A stretch of DNA of 64,000 nt from Candidatus Syntrophosphaera sp. (GCA_019429425.1 JAHYIU010000003.1:1-64000), one strand, 5' to 3'; counted from the first letter of the stretch, positions 8,966-16,570 are shown. The notes: generated from the letters alone by a model not told the origin. Program-made: numbers and translations.

Positions 8966-10303
8966 ATGCGTAACGAACTCCTCTCCCTCTTCGGCAGGAA
9001 GCGCAGCGAGGTCCTGGACCAATCCCGCCTCCCGCTCTTCATGCGCGAATACCTGGACGCCGCCACCCGGAACACGGATTGCAATCCCGGCCTGCTGCTA
9101 ACGGCCTGGCTGCCCTTCATCGCGGTCAATATCGGCAACAGGGTCTACATGCTCTCCAATTCGCTGCGGATCTATCCCAACATCTGGAGCTGCCTGATCG
9201 GGCCCAGCAGCGTGAGCCGCAAATCCACGGCCATCACCTATGCCGGCTACACCCTCAAGCCCCACGACCGCGCCCTCGAGGACCTCCCCGTGGACGAATA
9301 TGAGGCCAAGACCCTGCTCCTCTCCAACGTCACCCTCGCCAAACTGCTGGTCTGCCTCGCGATCAATTCCACCCGCCTTTTCGTCCACCACGAGCTTTCC
9401 GCCTGGCTGGCCGAGATGGGCAAACACTTCAACGACGGCTACAAACAGACCATCACCGAGCTCTACGACGGGGTGGACAAAACCGTGCGCAACCTCACCC
9501 GGACCGACCGGATCAAGCGCCCCGCCTTCAGCATCGCCTCGTCCACCACGGAAGCCTGGATCTACAAGAACATCCGCGACAACTCCGACCAGATGGGCGG
9601 ATTCCTGCAAAGGTTCCTCTACTTCGTGATCCGCGACGTGAACCTGGACGAGATCGACCTCCTCACCCGAAGCGGCGAGGATTTGGAAGAATATCTGGGG
9701 GTCTACGACGCCTTCTACGAGATCTTCCGCTCCCTGCCCGGCCAATACCGGCTGCGCCTGGGCGAGGAGGCCGTCGGAGTGCGCGACGAGGTCTACGTGG
9801 CCAAATACCGCCACTGGTTCGCCAAAAACAACGATTCCCTGATGAGCTATTTCACCAGGATCTACGACGGATACTTCTATAAATTCTGCATCATCATCAC
9901 CGTCTTCGACGCCTGGGACCGGCTCAAATTCGCCATTCCCAAAGGAACCGTCGACAGCGTCATGGCCGAACTGGAAGTCTCCGCCGAAACCACCCGCCAG
10001 GCCCTCTACCTCTGCGATTTCTACTTCGCCAACACCATCCCCTTCCTGGAGATCGTGGACGAACAGGACAAACTCGCCGGGGAACGCAAACTGGTGGAGA
10101 TCCTGATCCAGAAATACAACGGCAAAGCCGGACACTCCGCCCTGCTCAACGCCTCCCACATGAAGAAACGCGATTTCAAAGAGTGCATCGAATCGCTCAT
10201 AGAAAGGGAAGCGATCAGCGTTGAGAGCTACAAATCAGTGCAGGGGAACAGCGGTAAAATGTATGTTCTGGCACGAGAATTGATGGATTCCTGGGGAAAG
10301 TAA
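8966..10303 (+). CDS. DUF3987-family helicase-like ATPase of a mobile element
   Basis: The 445-aa protein resembles the DUF3987 (YfjI-like) family, predicted P-loop ATPases found beside primases in plasmids, phages and integrative elements. A Walker A-like loop IGPSSVSRKST lies near residues 73-83 and a Walker B-like LFVHHE near 135-140. These are followed by the family-typical ASSTTEAW and GGFLQRFLYFVIRD stretches. The ATG at 8966 is chosen because aggagg lies six bases upstream. It probably unwinds or loads DNA for the upstream primase. A terminator lies 14 bp after the stop codon and then the symmetric iteron region at 10364-10730, so primase, helicase and putative origin are contiguous. 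Confidence 0.7.
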   Translation: MRNELLSLFGRKRSEVLDQSRLPLFMREYLDAATRNTDCNPGLLLTAWLPFIAVNIGNRVYMLSNSLRIYPNIWSCLIGPSSVSRKSTAITYAGYTLKPHDRALEDLPVDEYEAKTLLLSNVTLAKLLVCLAINSTRLFVHHELSAWLAEMGKHFNDGYKQTITELYDGVDKTVRNLTRTDRIKRPAFSIASSTTEAWIYKNIRDNSDQMGGFLQRFLYFVIRDVNLDEIDLLTRSGEDLEEYLGVYDAFYEIFRSLPGQYRLRLGEEAVGVRDEVYVAKYRHWFAKNNDSLMSYFTRIYDGYFYKFCIIITVFDAWDRLKFAIPKGTVDSVMAELEVSAETTRQALYLCDFYFANTIPFLEIVDEQDKLAGERKLVEILIQKYNGKAGHSALLNASHMKKRDFKECIESLIEREAISVESYKSVQGNSGKMYVLARELMDSWGK

Positions 10304-10316
10304 AAAACTGGTATCA

Positions 10317-10342
10317 AGCCGTCCTCCGGGGCGGCTTTTTTA
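10317..10342 (+). terminator. Rho-independent terminator after the helicase gene
   Basis: Stem AGCCGTCC / GGGCGGCT with a TCCG loop, followed by six T. It closes the primase-helicase transcription unit. Confidence 0.85.
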
Positions 10343-10363
10343 TACTCAGACGCATCTCACCTG

Positions 10364-10730
10364 TTCACCTATTCACAACCCCCAAAAACAGCTTGTGAAT
10401 AGGTTAAAGGATTATCCGGCAATTAAATAAGCTCACCTATTCACAAAAAACAGCCCTCAGCTTAAAAAGAAAACCGGAGGCCTGAGAGGGGAGGAAGTGC
10501 AGTTCTTTCTATCTTATATATACATATATATAAATATATTACTATATAATATCATATATAGTATATATATCTATATTGCATATAGTTACTAATGCACATA
10601 TACTACTCTTTGTTTCCAAATCTCCCAGATATACAGAGCCCTGTTTTTTGTGAATAGGTGGGCTTAACAACATCATTATCAATGCGTTAACCTATTCACA
10701 AACTACTTTTCACCCCTGTGAATAGGTGAA
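10364..10730. other. Candidate replication origin: mirror-symmetric iterons around an AT-rich core
   Basis: The 11-mer CCTATTCACAA occurs at 10368-10378, 10436-10446 and 10691-10701, and its inverse TTGTGAATAGG at 10393-10403, 10648-10658 and (one mismatch) 10716-10726. Start-to-start spacings are 25 and 43 on the left and 43 and 25 on the right, so the arrangement is a mirror image about position 10547. Similarity between the two roughly 88-bp arms extends past the boxes (ggttaa after the second box, caaaaaacag after the third). The centre, about 10508-10610, is almost pure A/T (tatatatacatatatataaa). Iterons plus an AT-rich unwinding zone beside primase and helicase genes suggest an origin. 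A replication-terminus, attachment or partition site is possible. Confidence 0.6.
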
Positions 10731-10767
10731 ATGGTCAAACGGGATCCGGTGCTTCTTGACATGCCCC

Positions 10768-10925
10768 TTCGTATAATTCGTGGAATTCGTGGACAATGAT
10801 CCCCTTAAATCCCCCTCCATCCTGTGCATCCCTGATCTATTCATTTATCCGTCAATCCGCTGAATCCGTCCAATCCGAATGAAAATCCCCTATAATTCGT
10901 GCAAATTCGTGGAATTCGTGGACAA
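10768..10925 (+). repeat. ATTCGTGG/ATCCGT dispersed repeat tract
   Basis: Tandem-like variants such as ataattcgtggaattcgtgg occur at both ends, with ccgtcaatccgctgaatcc in between. No gene is visible. It is the same family as 450-530, 11216-11270, 22858-23090, 38585-38710, 41630-41675 and 45650-45690. Confidence 0.6.
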
Positions 10926-11011
10926 TGATTCCTCGCCCATCCCCACCTTTTTCAAACTTTTTTTGCCCAAATCCAACTTTTTTCGCCAAAAACACCCCCA
11001 AAACGCCTAAG

Positions 11012-11034
11012 CGTAACCCACTATATATGGAGGG
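11012..11034 (-). repeat. Right arm of 23-bp inverted repeat (pair at 302-324)
   Basis: Perfect inverse of 302-324. The homology appears to continue loosely into the neighbouring gggaa/ttccc bases. It lies 252 bp upstream of a broken paralogue of the gene at the left edge, in the same relative orientation, which keeps open the shared-promoter explanation. Confidence 0.6.
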
Positions 11035-11170
11035 GAAGTTTCCCAAACGGCAACCGCCCGCCACCCGCTTACCACCCCTCCGGCAAACGCCCAGGCGGCG
11101 ATTGGTTAGCGGGTGGTGGACGTGAGGGAAATGAATGATGAAGAATGGAAATGTGGAATGTAGAATGAGG

Positions 11171-11270
11171 TGTTTTAGCGTTTTAGCGTTTTAGCGTTTT
11201 AGCGTTTTAGCGTGCCACCGGTCTCTTTATCCGTATAATCCGTATAATCCGTTGAATCCGTAGGAAAAAA
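11171..11270 (+). repeat. GTTTTAGCG tandem array and ATCCGT tract
   Basis: Five head-to-tail copies of a 9-bp unit (gttttagcg) are followed by atccgtataatccgtataa-type words. They separate the 23-bp repeat from the broken gene at 11286. Confidence 0.65.
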
Positions 11271-11285
11271 TAAAGGAGGAAAAAT

Positions 11286-11405
11286 ATGCGAGCCTATTTC
11301 AAAAACATGATCCAGGCCTACCGCGGCACCAGCCCCGGAGGGGCGATAAAACTTAGCCCAGGGTGGAAACCCTGGGTCAGTGAAAACCGGTTATTGTTTG
11401 GATAA
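11286..11405 (+). pseudogene. Broken paralogue of the left-edge gene, interrupted by a repeat
   Basis: A good Shine-Dalgarno (aaaggagga) precedes the ATG at 11286. The first 15 codons encode MRAYFKNMIQAYRGT, which follows the pattern of MKVIFKYGISTYSGT at 265-221 on the other strand. The frame then runs into a GCCCCGGAGGGGC/CCCAGGGT repeat unit at about 11328 and stops at 11405 after 39 codons. I read it as a gene cut short by insertion of, or recombination with, that repeat. Confidence 0.5.
11328..11378 (+). repeat. GCCCCGGAGGGGC + AGCCCAGGGTGG..CCCTGGG hairpin pair, copy 1
   Basis: Two consecutive short hairpins (gccccggaggggc and cccagggtggaaaccctggg) separated by an A/T-rich linker. Further copies lie at 11662-11712, 11830-11890 (inverted), 57452-57505 and 57618-57673 (inverted). 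Confidence 0.75.
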
Positions 11406-11418
11406 GCCCCGGAGGGGC

Positions 11419-11664
11419 ACAGCCTGCTGACAAACCCCGCCGCAGGTGGGGTGAAGGAATATAGGCGGCGGCTTTAGCCGTCGTATTAAAAGCGTGCGTA
11501 TTTTGTTTATTCTGGCCCCACCCCCACCCCAAACACAGATCAAATCTGTGTTTGAGGAGGGGTGGGGAATTAATCTTAGAAGCATATACCACACAAACAC
11601 CCAGGATAAATCCCGGGCCTATTGTCCTGCACCCCACCTGCGGCGGGGTTTGTCAACAGCCTGA
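11419..11664. mobile_element. MITE-like element, copy 1
   Basis: A unit of about 245 bp with terminal inverted repeats (left acaaaccccgccgcaggtgg, right its inverse ending at 11653, extended by cagcctg on both sides). It has an internal near-palindrome (aaacacagat / atctgtgttt) and a small ggcggcggctttagccgtcg hairpin. A second copy lies at 25714-25960. It has no open reading frame of its own, so any movement would need a transposase in trans. Confidence 0.65.
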
Positions 11665-11712
11665 GCCCCGGAGGGGCGACATATTTTAGCCCAGGGTGGC
11701 AACCCTGGGGTA
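11662..11712 (+). repeat. GCCCCGGAGGGGC + CCCAGGGT hairpin pair, copy 2
   Basis: Same two hairpins as 11328-11378 (gccccggaggggc, then agcccagggtggcaaccctg), abutting the right end of the MITE-like element. Confidence 0.75.
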
Positions 11713-11742
11713 TGAGGTGTTGAGATCAAATAGCTATCAAGG

Positions 11743-11800
11743 CCCCTCCCCACCCCTTTCCGCGGCTCCTCTGGAGTTCGCGGAAAGGAGTGGGGAGGGG
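11743..11800. repeat. Long GC-rich inverted repeat
   Basis: Arms of about 22 bp (left begins cccctccccacccctttcc at 11743, right ends ggagtggggagggg at 11800) enclose a 14-bp loop. A similar hairpin with another stem sequence lies at 57525-57592, in the same setting between CCCAGGGT hairpins. Confidence 0.7.
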
Positions 11801-11829
11801 GGATGTTCAATTGGCATAGGCTCGACCCC

Positions 11830-11890
11830 CAAACCCAGGGTTACCACCCCTGGGCTAAGTTTTACCGCCCCTCCGGGGTTTCACAGGCGG
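11830..11890 (-). repeat. GCCCCGGAGGGGC + CCCAGGGT hairpin pair, copy 3 (inverted)
   Basis: cccagggttaccacccctggg followed by cgcccctccggggt is copy 1 in the opposite orientation. With copy 2 it brackets the long hairpin at 11743-11800. A gactccagcgtgg word follows at about 11900. Confidence 0.7.
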
Positions 11891-11939
11891 GACGATTCGA
11901 CTCCAGCGTGGCGGGTTAACAGGTGAAGGGTGGAACAGT

Positions 11940-12018
11940 GTAGCCAGAGGATTCCGATCCTCCGCGTTATGCCCTGCCAACAGGGATGGATTCTTGCAGA
12001 GCTTTGGAAAGCACTGGC
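11940..12018. repeat. TGTAGCCAGAGGATTCCGATCCTC repeat region
   Basis: The hairpin gaggattccgatcctc, preceded by gtagcca, recurs inverted at about 43549-43575. ctggctaca at the right edge mirrors tgtagccag at the left, so the whole unit may be an inverted-repeat element of about 75 bp. No gene is visible between 11406 and 12174. Confidence 0.5.
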
Positions 12019-12115
12019 TACACACAGCCCCTATATCCGTTCGCTTTGAGCGCTTTTCCGGGTTAGTCCTACCCCCCAGAGTGGACATCCCTCCACAACC
12101 GGGGCTAAAAACATC

Positions 12116-12174
12116 TTGACAACTTTGGGCGATCGTTGAAGCATTGGCCAGCAAATCAGTTCAGGGAGGAACCC
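12116..12174 (+). promoter_or_regulatory. Promoter and leader of the beta-helix gene
   Basis: A TTGACA box lies at 12116-12121, 54 bp before the ATG. The -10 17 bp later (AAGCAT) is poor. Shine-Dalgarno agggagg precedes the start at 12175. Confidence 0.4.
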
Positions 12175-13218
12175 ATGAAAACCTTGATTTTTAGCCTCAT
12201 CGCCGCTCTCGCGGTGTTTTCCCTTTCCGCGGCCGTGCTCACGGTGGATAACAACATCCCCTCCAGCGGCATGTACACCACTTTCAACGCCGCCTACAAC
12301 GCCGCCGCCAACGGCGACATCATCATGATCTACCCCTCGACGATGAGTTATGGAGGCTATAGCATTGCCAAGCAACTCACGATCGTCGGCGCGGGGACAG
12401 ATCCAGCCAATCCAGACATGGTGACCACAAAGTTCGCCCCGTCAGTGAATAACGTCGAAGGCAGCGGCACCGTTTTCATCGGCCTGGATGTTTATATATC
12501 CACCAGTTCCAGTTATCCCGCAACCTGGCGCAACTGCGTTTTCAGCTCATCTCTTAGCATCTTGCGTGACGGAACTGCTTTAGAGGAGTGCCTTTTCAAA
12601 TCCAGCGTGACAATTGGAAATGGCACAATTGAAACACACGATACAACCATTAAGGGCTGCACTTTCGATAACGACAGTACCAAGCTGAACCTGAACAACC
12701 TGGCCTCCTGTGTGCTCTACAACTGCCTCTTTTACGGCAACTCTTACGCGGTGAACTGCGCGCAAAGCAACACCACCGCCGCCTTCAACCATTGCCTCTT
12801 CGTGAACCGGGACACCGGATCCCTCAGGCTGGCAACGGGGCAGACCTCCACAGGCAACCTGATCTTCATCAACAACATCTTTGAGACCATCACCTACATA
12901 CCCGCGAACTTCACCTATTTATACAACATCTGGGAGGGAAGCCCCACGGAGGTGACCGATCCATCCAACTATCTTGGCGTGAACCTGGCCAACGTGATGA
13001 TCGACGTCAATGGCGGGGATTACCACTACACCGCCTCATCCCTGGCCTACGGCAATGGCCAGTACGGCGCGGACATCGGCCTCTACGGCGGAGACACGCC
13101 CTACGACGACCTTTGGTACCTCACCTACCTGCCCTCGATAGTCGATTTTGACTGCCCGGCCATCATCAACCAGGCGGGGCAACTGGACGTCCATATCGAA
13201 GCCAAGGTCGGCAATTGA
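12175..13218 (+). CDS. Secreted right-handed beta-helix protein
   Basis: The 347-aa protein starts with a signal peptide (MKTLIFSLIAALAVFSLSAA). The opening segment (STFNAAYNAAANGDIIMIYP-like, then YSIAKQLTIVGAG) is the typical first turn of pectate-lyase-like parallel beta-helix proteins. Later strand-turn units (SILRDGTALEECLFKSSVTI, TIKGCTFDN, SCVLYNCLFYGNSY) fit that fold. Probably exported to the periplasm, surface or medium; no catalytic residues could be assigned and no T9SS domain is visible. The start at 12175 is set by gggagg. It is followed after 25 bp by another secreted protein gene, so the two are likely co-transcribed. Confidence 0.7.
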   Translation: MKTLIFSLIAALAVFSLSAAVLTVDNNIPSSGMYTTFNAAYNAAANGDIIMIYPSTMSYGGYSIAKQLTIVGAGTDPANPDMVTTKFAPSVNNVEGSGTVFIGLDVYISTSSSYPATWRNCVFSSSLSILRDGTALEECLFKSSVTIGNGTIETHDTTIKGCTFDNDSTKLNLNNLASCVLYNCLFYGNSYAVNCAQSNTTAAFNHCLFVNRDTGSLRLATGQTSTGNLIFINNIFETITYIPANFTYLYNIWEGSPTEVTDPSNYLGVNLANVMIDVNGGDYHYTASSLAYGNGQYGADIGLYGGDTPYDDLWYLTYLPSIVDFDCPAIINQAGQLDVHIEAKVGN

Positions 13219-13243
13219 AGCGCCCCCGCTTCAGGGAGCAGCC

Positions 13244-14443
13244 ATGCGATTTCCAACCTTGCTTTTCGCCATCCTGATCTGGGGCTTGGGAGCACTTTCC
13301 GCCGCCACGGTCACGGGCCTTGAATACTGGTTTGACACGGATCCGGGCCAGGGACTGGGATATCAGCTTTCCGTCACTCCGGGCCAGCAGGCCAGCCTCG
13401 ACCAACTGATCCCCGCCGCCCAGCTGCCGGCGGGATTCCACACCTTCCACGCGCGGGCCAAAAACGCCAGCAACCAGTGGGGGCTGCCCAACCGGGCCTC
13501 GTTCTACATCCCCCTGCCCACGCAGCCCGTCTTTCTGCCCTACGGGACGATCACCCAGGCGGAATACTGGTTCGACGCGGACCCCGGCCAGGGCCTTGGA
13601 TCTCCGCTTTCCGTCACTCCGGGCCAGCAGGCCAGCCTCGACCAACTGATCTCCACCGCCCAATTGCCCGCGGGTTTCCACACCTTCCACGCGCGGTTCA
13701 AGAACGACAGCGGCGAGTGGGGCCTGCCCAACCGCAGGTCCTTCTACATCCCGCTGCCCACACAAGCCAATCCGATCCCCTACGCCAACCTCGCGCAGAT
13801 CGAGTATTTCTTCGATTCCGACCCCGGACAGGGCCTGGGGACCCAGATCTGGACCCGGAACAGCGTTTCCCTCGACGAACTGATCGCCACCTCCCAATTG
13901 CCCGCGGGCTTCCACACCATTCACGTGCGGGCCCAGGATAGCGAAGGCGATTGGGGCCTGCCGCAGCGCAAATCCTTCTACATCCCCCTGCCAACAGAAC
14001 CCAGCCTGCCCAATCCGCTGGTGGCCCAACTGGAATACTACGTGGACGACGACCCCGGCTTCGGCCAGGGCCTGGTGATCTCCGTCACTCCCGGAACGCC
14101 GGTCTCGGTGGATATCGGGCTCAGCTTTCCCGGGCTGGAGCACGGCAACCACCTGCTCTGGGTGCGGGCCATGAACAGCGACGGACTCTGGAGCCTGCCC
14201 GTTTCCCGCATGTTCTCCGACGGCGTGCCCTCAAACCTGAACGCTACTTACGCGGATGGTTTTGTGACCATCACCTGGGACGGGGTCTACACCGTGGACA
14301 CCTACAAGGTCTATTCCAAGGCGGAGATGCCCGTGGCCTTCGCGGAGGACCTCACCGGCAGCTTCGGGACCAACACCTGGACGGCCCCGGTCGTTTCGCC
14401 CAAAAGGTTCTATTACGTGACCTCGATCTATGACGAGCCATAG
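13244..14443 (+). CDS. Secreted EYWFD-repeat protein with C-terminal fibronectin-like domain
   Basis: The 399-aa protein has a signal peptide (LLFAILIWGLGALSAA) and four repeats of about 80 residues. They begin LEYWFDTDPG, AEYWFDADPG, IEYFFDSDPG and LEYYVDDDPG, and the first three end near SFYIPLPTQ. Repeats 1 and 2 are nearly identical in DNA (13370-13412 against 13610-13652), so they arose by recent tandem duplication of 240 bp. The last 75 residues (SNLNATYADGFVTITWDGVY...FYYVTSI) form a fibronectin-III-like module that also ends other exported proteins here. Function unknown; probably an extracellular structural or adhesive protein. Start set by cagggagcagcc before the ATG; longer upstream frame rejected. 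Confidence 0.7.
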   Translation: MRFPTLLFAILIWGLGALSAATVTGLEYWFDTDPGQGLGYQLSVTPGQQASLDQLIPAAQLPAGFHTFHARAKNASNQWGLPNRASFYIPLPTQPVFLPYGTITQAEYWFDADPGQGLGSPLSVTPGQQASLDQLISTAQLPAGFHTFHARFKNDSGEWGLPNRRSFYIPLPTQANPIPYANLAQIEYFFDSDPGQGLGTQIWTRNSVSLDELIATSQLPAGFHTIHVRAQDSEGDWGLPQRKSFYIPLPTEPSLPNPLVAQLEYYVDDDPGFGQGLVISVTPGTPVSVDIGLSFPGLEHGNHLLWVRAMNSDGLWSLPVSRMFSDGVPSNLNATYADGFVTITWDGVYTVDTYKVYSKAEMPVAFAEDLTGSFGTNTWTAPVVSPKRFYYVTSIYDEP

Positions 14444-14449
14444 TTTGGA

Positions 14450-14525
14450 GAGTTAAGAGTTAAGAGTTAAGAGTTAAGGGTTAAGGGTTAAGGGTTAAGG
14501 GTTAAGGGTTAAGCGTTACGGGTTA
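14450..14525 (+). repeat. GAGTTAA/GGGTTAA 7-bp tandem array
   Basis: About ten to eleven head-to-tail 7-bp units change from gagttaa to gggttaa and then gcgttac. An inverted related array (gcttaacgcgtaacgctta) occupies 14774-14811, so the 360-bp spacer is bounded by inverted tandem repeats. Confidence 0.75.
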
Positions 14526-14637
14526 CGGGAAACGACCGCAGGCGCTTTCGGGACCAATGGCATTACCTGGAGGATTGGAGATCTGAAACACCTGTAGGGC
14601 TTTTTGGTGTTGGAAAACCCCGCCACTACCGATTTGG

Positions 14638-14732
14638 GCTGCCGAATTCCGGTTCGGCAGAGCGGACGCAGTCCGCTTCATTTCCTGAAGCGACCTCCGG
14701 CCGCTGTGGCAAAGCGGAATTTGCCACCCCGC
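14638..14732 (+). repeat. Multi-hairpin repeat unit, copy 1
   Basis: Four hairpins in a row: GCCGAA/TTCGGC, AGCGGAC/GTCCGCT, AGCGACC/GGCCGCT and GGCAAA/TTTGCC. Copies at 57358-57447 and (partial) 62320-62400 carry compensating base changes in the stems. Confidence 0.7.
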
Positions 14733-14773
14733 AGCCATCCCACCCCCACCGCCACGCAGCGGCGCAGCCATAC

Positions 14774-14811
14774 GCTTAACGCGTAACGCTTAACCCGTAA
14801 CGCTTAACTCC
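14774..14811 (-). repeat. Inverted GTTAAG/GTTACG array
   Basis: Short tandem words cttaacgcgtaacgcttaac form the inverse of the array at 14450-14525. They end directly at the stop codon of the neighbouring pseudogene. Confidence 0.6.
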
Positions 14812-15258
14812 CTATTCCACTCCCCCGCGGGCCTGTGGATCAAGCTCCGCGGTCACGATGTAGAAATAGCGGCCGGACCCGATCAGGTAGATGTTGGGGG
14901 TCAGCACCGCCGCCATGAAGGGATCGACGATGCTGGTGGGCTCAAGGCCTCCCGCCCCGTTCGTCAGGACTGTCACCCCCGCCTCGTTCTGAAAGCTGTA
15001 GGTGTTCTCATAGGCATAACTGCCAGCTGTGTAGACGGTGGTGATCTGGTCCCCGTGATTGACTGTGAAGGGATGGTAGGTGGGGCCGGTGCCGGAGGGC
15101 AGGGTGATGTTGGAAAGGACCGCCGTGCCGTTGACCAGCACGGCCAGCGTGCCGCCCTCTCAGCCGAGATAGGTGTCTGTCAACACCACGTACCAGGTGG
15201 CGGCGGACAGGGCGGAAAAGACGCAAAGCAAGATTACAAGGCAAAAGATCGTTTTCAT
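14812..15258 (-). pseudogene. Secreted protein gene with an internal TGA
   Basis: From the ATG at 15258 (aaggag eleven bases upstream) the frame encodes a signal peptide (MKTIFCLVILLCVFSALSAA), then TWYVVLTDTYLG, a TGA at codon 33 (15160-15162), then EGGTLAVLVNGTAVLSNITL to the end, about 148 codons in total. The first 110 residues align with the mature N-terminus of the 915-aa protein at 35523-38270, where the equivalent stretch reads FGDGWNGGTISVYVNG, so the TGA replaces a tryptophan codon (TGG). Either a nonsense mutation or a base-call error. Downstream HGDQITTVYTAGSYAYENTYSF is intact. A TTGACA box lies at 15318-15323, minus strand. Confidence 0.7.
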
Positions 15259-15424
15259 GGTCGAATCTCCTTAAGCTTAATCCAAACTTTTGCGTGTTTA
15301 CCCTGAGCAATGAATCTTGTCAAGCTTATTTTTAATGGTGCACAAGAATTATCCGCGCGCCAGAGATAGCCATCCGGGGCAAGTTTTGCCGAAGCAGAGT
15401 GGATCAGCCCCCTCTGGGCTTGGA

Positions 15425-16183
15425 TCAGGGGACGGTCCAGCCGCCGTCGATCACCAGCTCCGCCCCGGTGGTGTAGGAACTCTCATCGGAGGCGAGGAAC
15501 AGGACCGCGTTGGCGATCTCCAGCGGCCTGCCCATCCTGCCCAGGGGGATCAGCTTCAGAAAAGCTTCAACCTGCGCCTGCTTCTGCTCGCTGGGCTGGC
15601 CGGTGTCGATGCCGGTGTCCACTCCGCCGGGGAAGATCGTGTTCACCCGGATCTTGTAGGGGGCGAATTCCATCGCCGCGGTCTTGGAAAGCACGCGCAT
15701 GCCCCCTTTGGAGGCGTGGTAGGCGGCCGAAGTGCCGCTTCCGATCAGGCCATAGACGGAATTGATGTTCACGATCGAGCCTCCGCCGGCCTCGCGCATC
15801 AGCGGCACGATGTGTTTCATCCCCAGCCAGGTGCCGGTCTGGTTCACGGCGATGATCTTGTCCCAAACTTCCCTGGAGGTGGCTTCGATGCCTTCCATCT
15901 TCACTATGCCTGCGTTGTTCACCAGGATGTCCACCCGTCCGAAGGTTTGTTTCGCTTCCCGGGCGACCATTATCCAGTCCTCCTCGGAGGAAACGTCCTG
16001 CCTCAGGGCCAATACCTTTGTTCCAGATTCTGCCAGGTCTTTGGCGACCCGGTCGAGATTCTCTTTGTCTATGTCCGTGAGGATCAAAGCGGCGCCCTCA
16101 GAGGCAAACAGCCTCGCGTCGGCCTCGCCCATCCCTTTTGCCGCGCCCGTTATCAGGGCGATCTTGTTTTCCAATCTGTTCAT
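15425..16183 (-). CDS. Short-chain dehydrogenase/reductase, NAD-type
   Basis: The 252-aa protein is a classical SDR. It shows the cofactor motif TGAAKGMG at 12-19, NNAG at 89-92 and a catalytic triad-like S142, Y155, K159 (YHASK), and ends with the usual VIDGGWTVP. An acidic residue ends the second strand (LTDID, D37), which favours NAD(H) over NADP(H). It oxidises or reduces an alcohol/keto group in the cytoplasm; the substrate cannot be read. FabG-like or sugar/steroid-type dehydrogenases are all possible. The ATG at 16183 has AAGGAG six bases upstream; a TTG two codons earlier is also open. No operon partner is evident. Confidence 0.85.
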   Translation of the reverse strand: MNRLENKIALITGAAKGMGEADARLFASEGAALILTDIDKENLDRVAKDLAESGTKVLALRQDVSSEEDWIMVAREAKQTFGRVDILVNNAGIVKMEGIEATSREVWDKIIAVNQTGTWLGMKHIVPLMREAGGGSIVNINSVYGLIGSGTSAAYHASKGGMRVLSKTAAMEFAPYKIRVNTIFPGGVDTGIDTGQPSEQKQAQVEAFLKLIPLGRMGRPLEIANAVLFLASDESSYTTGAELVIDGGWTVP

Positions 16184-16570
16184 GATCAACTCCTTTGCAT
16201 ATCCTATTGATTTGGTATGCTATACTGATATTTTAAACGGAATCTTCGGATTGGCAAGTTCATTATCCGCCTGGAGCCAATTCAGGCCTGTACGCCAGAT
16301 TCCCCCTTTTCCCCTTTCTCTTCCTTCGCGTTTCCCGGTCTCTCTGCTCCTCTGTTTCATTGATTTTGGTTAGTTGAGTACATGCCCGTGGCTTGCCCGG
16401 CTTCAGCGGTTTGGGAGCACCGGGCGAGAGAAATTGCTTGACATATTCTGTGAATAACAATGTCTGGGAAATGTGTGGATATATGCCTAAAAAGACGCGG
16501 CGAGAACCGGTCCTGTTCCAGTATCTACCGCCAGGCCGGGGCCGCGCCAGTCATTTTCAAGGAGCTGATC

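Noticed and set aside
9098-10159. Long antisense frame opposite the helicase gene
   Set aside because: It is the mirror of a GC-rich gene, biased to Gly/Val/Asp as expected for a shadow frame, and lacks a ribosome site.
15160-15162. TGA read as selenocysteine or alternative code
   Set aside because: The paralogue has Trp at this place, no SECIS-like hairpin is evident, and other genes end normally at TGA.
16460-16570. Upstream start for the SBBP remnant
   Set aside because: The signal peptide and aaggagct ribosome site begin at 16571; the earlier codons look non-coding.
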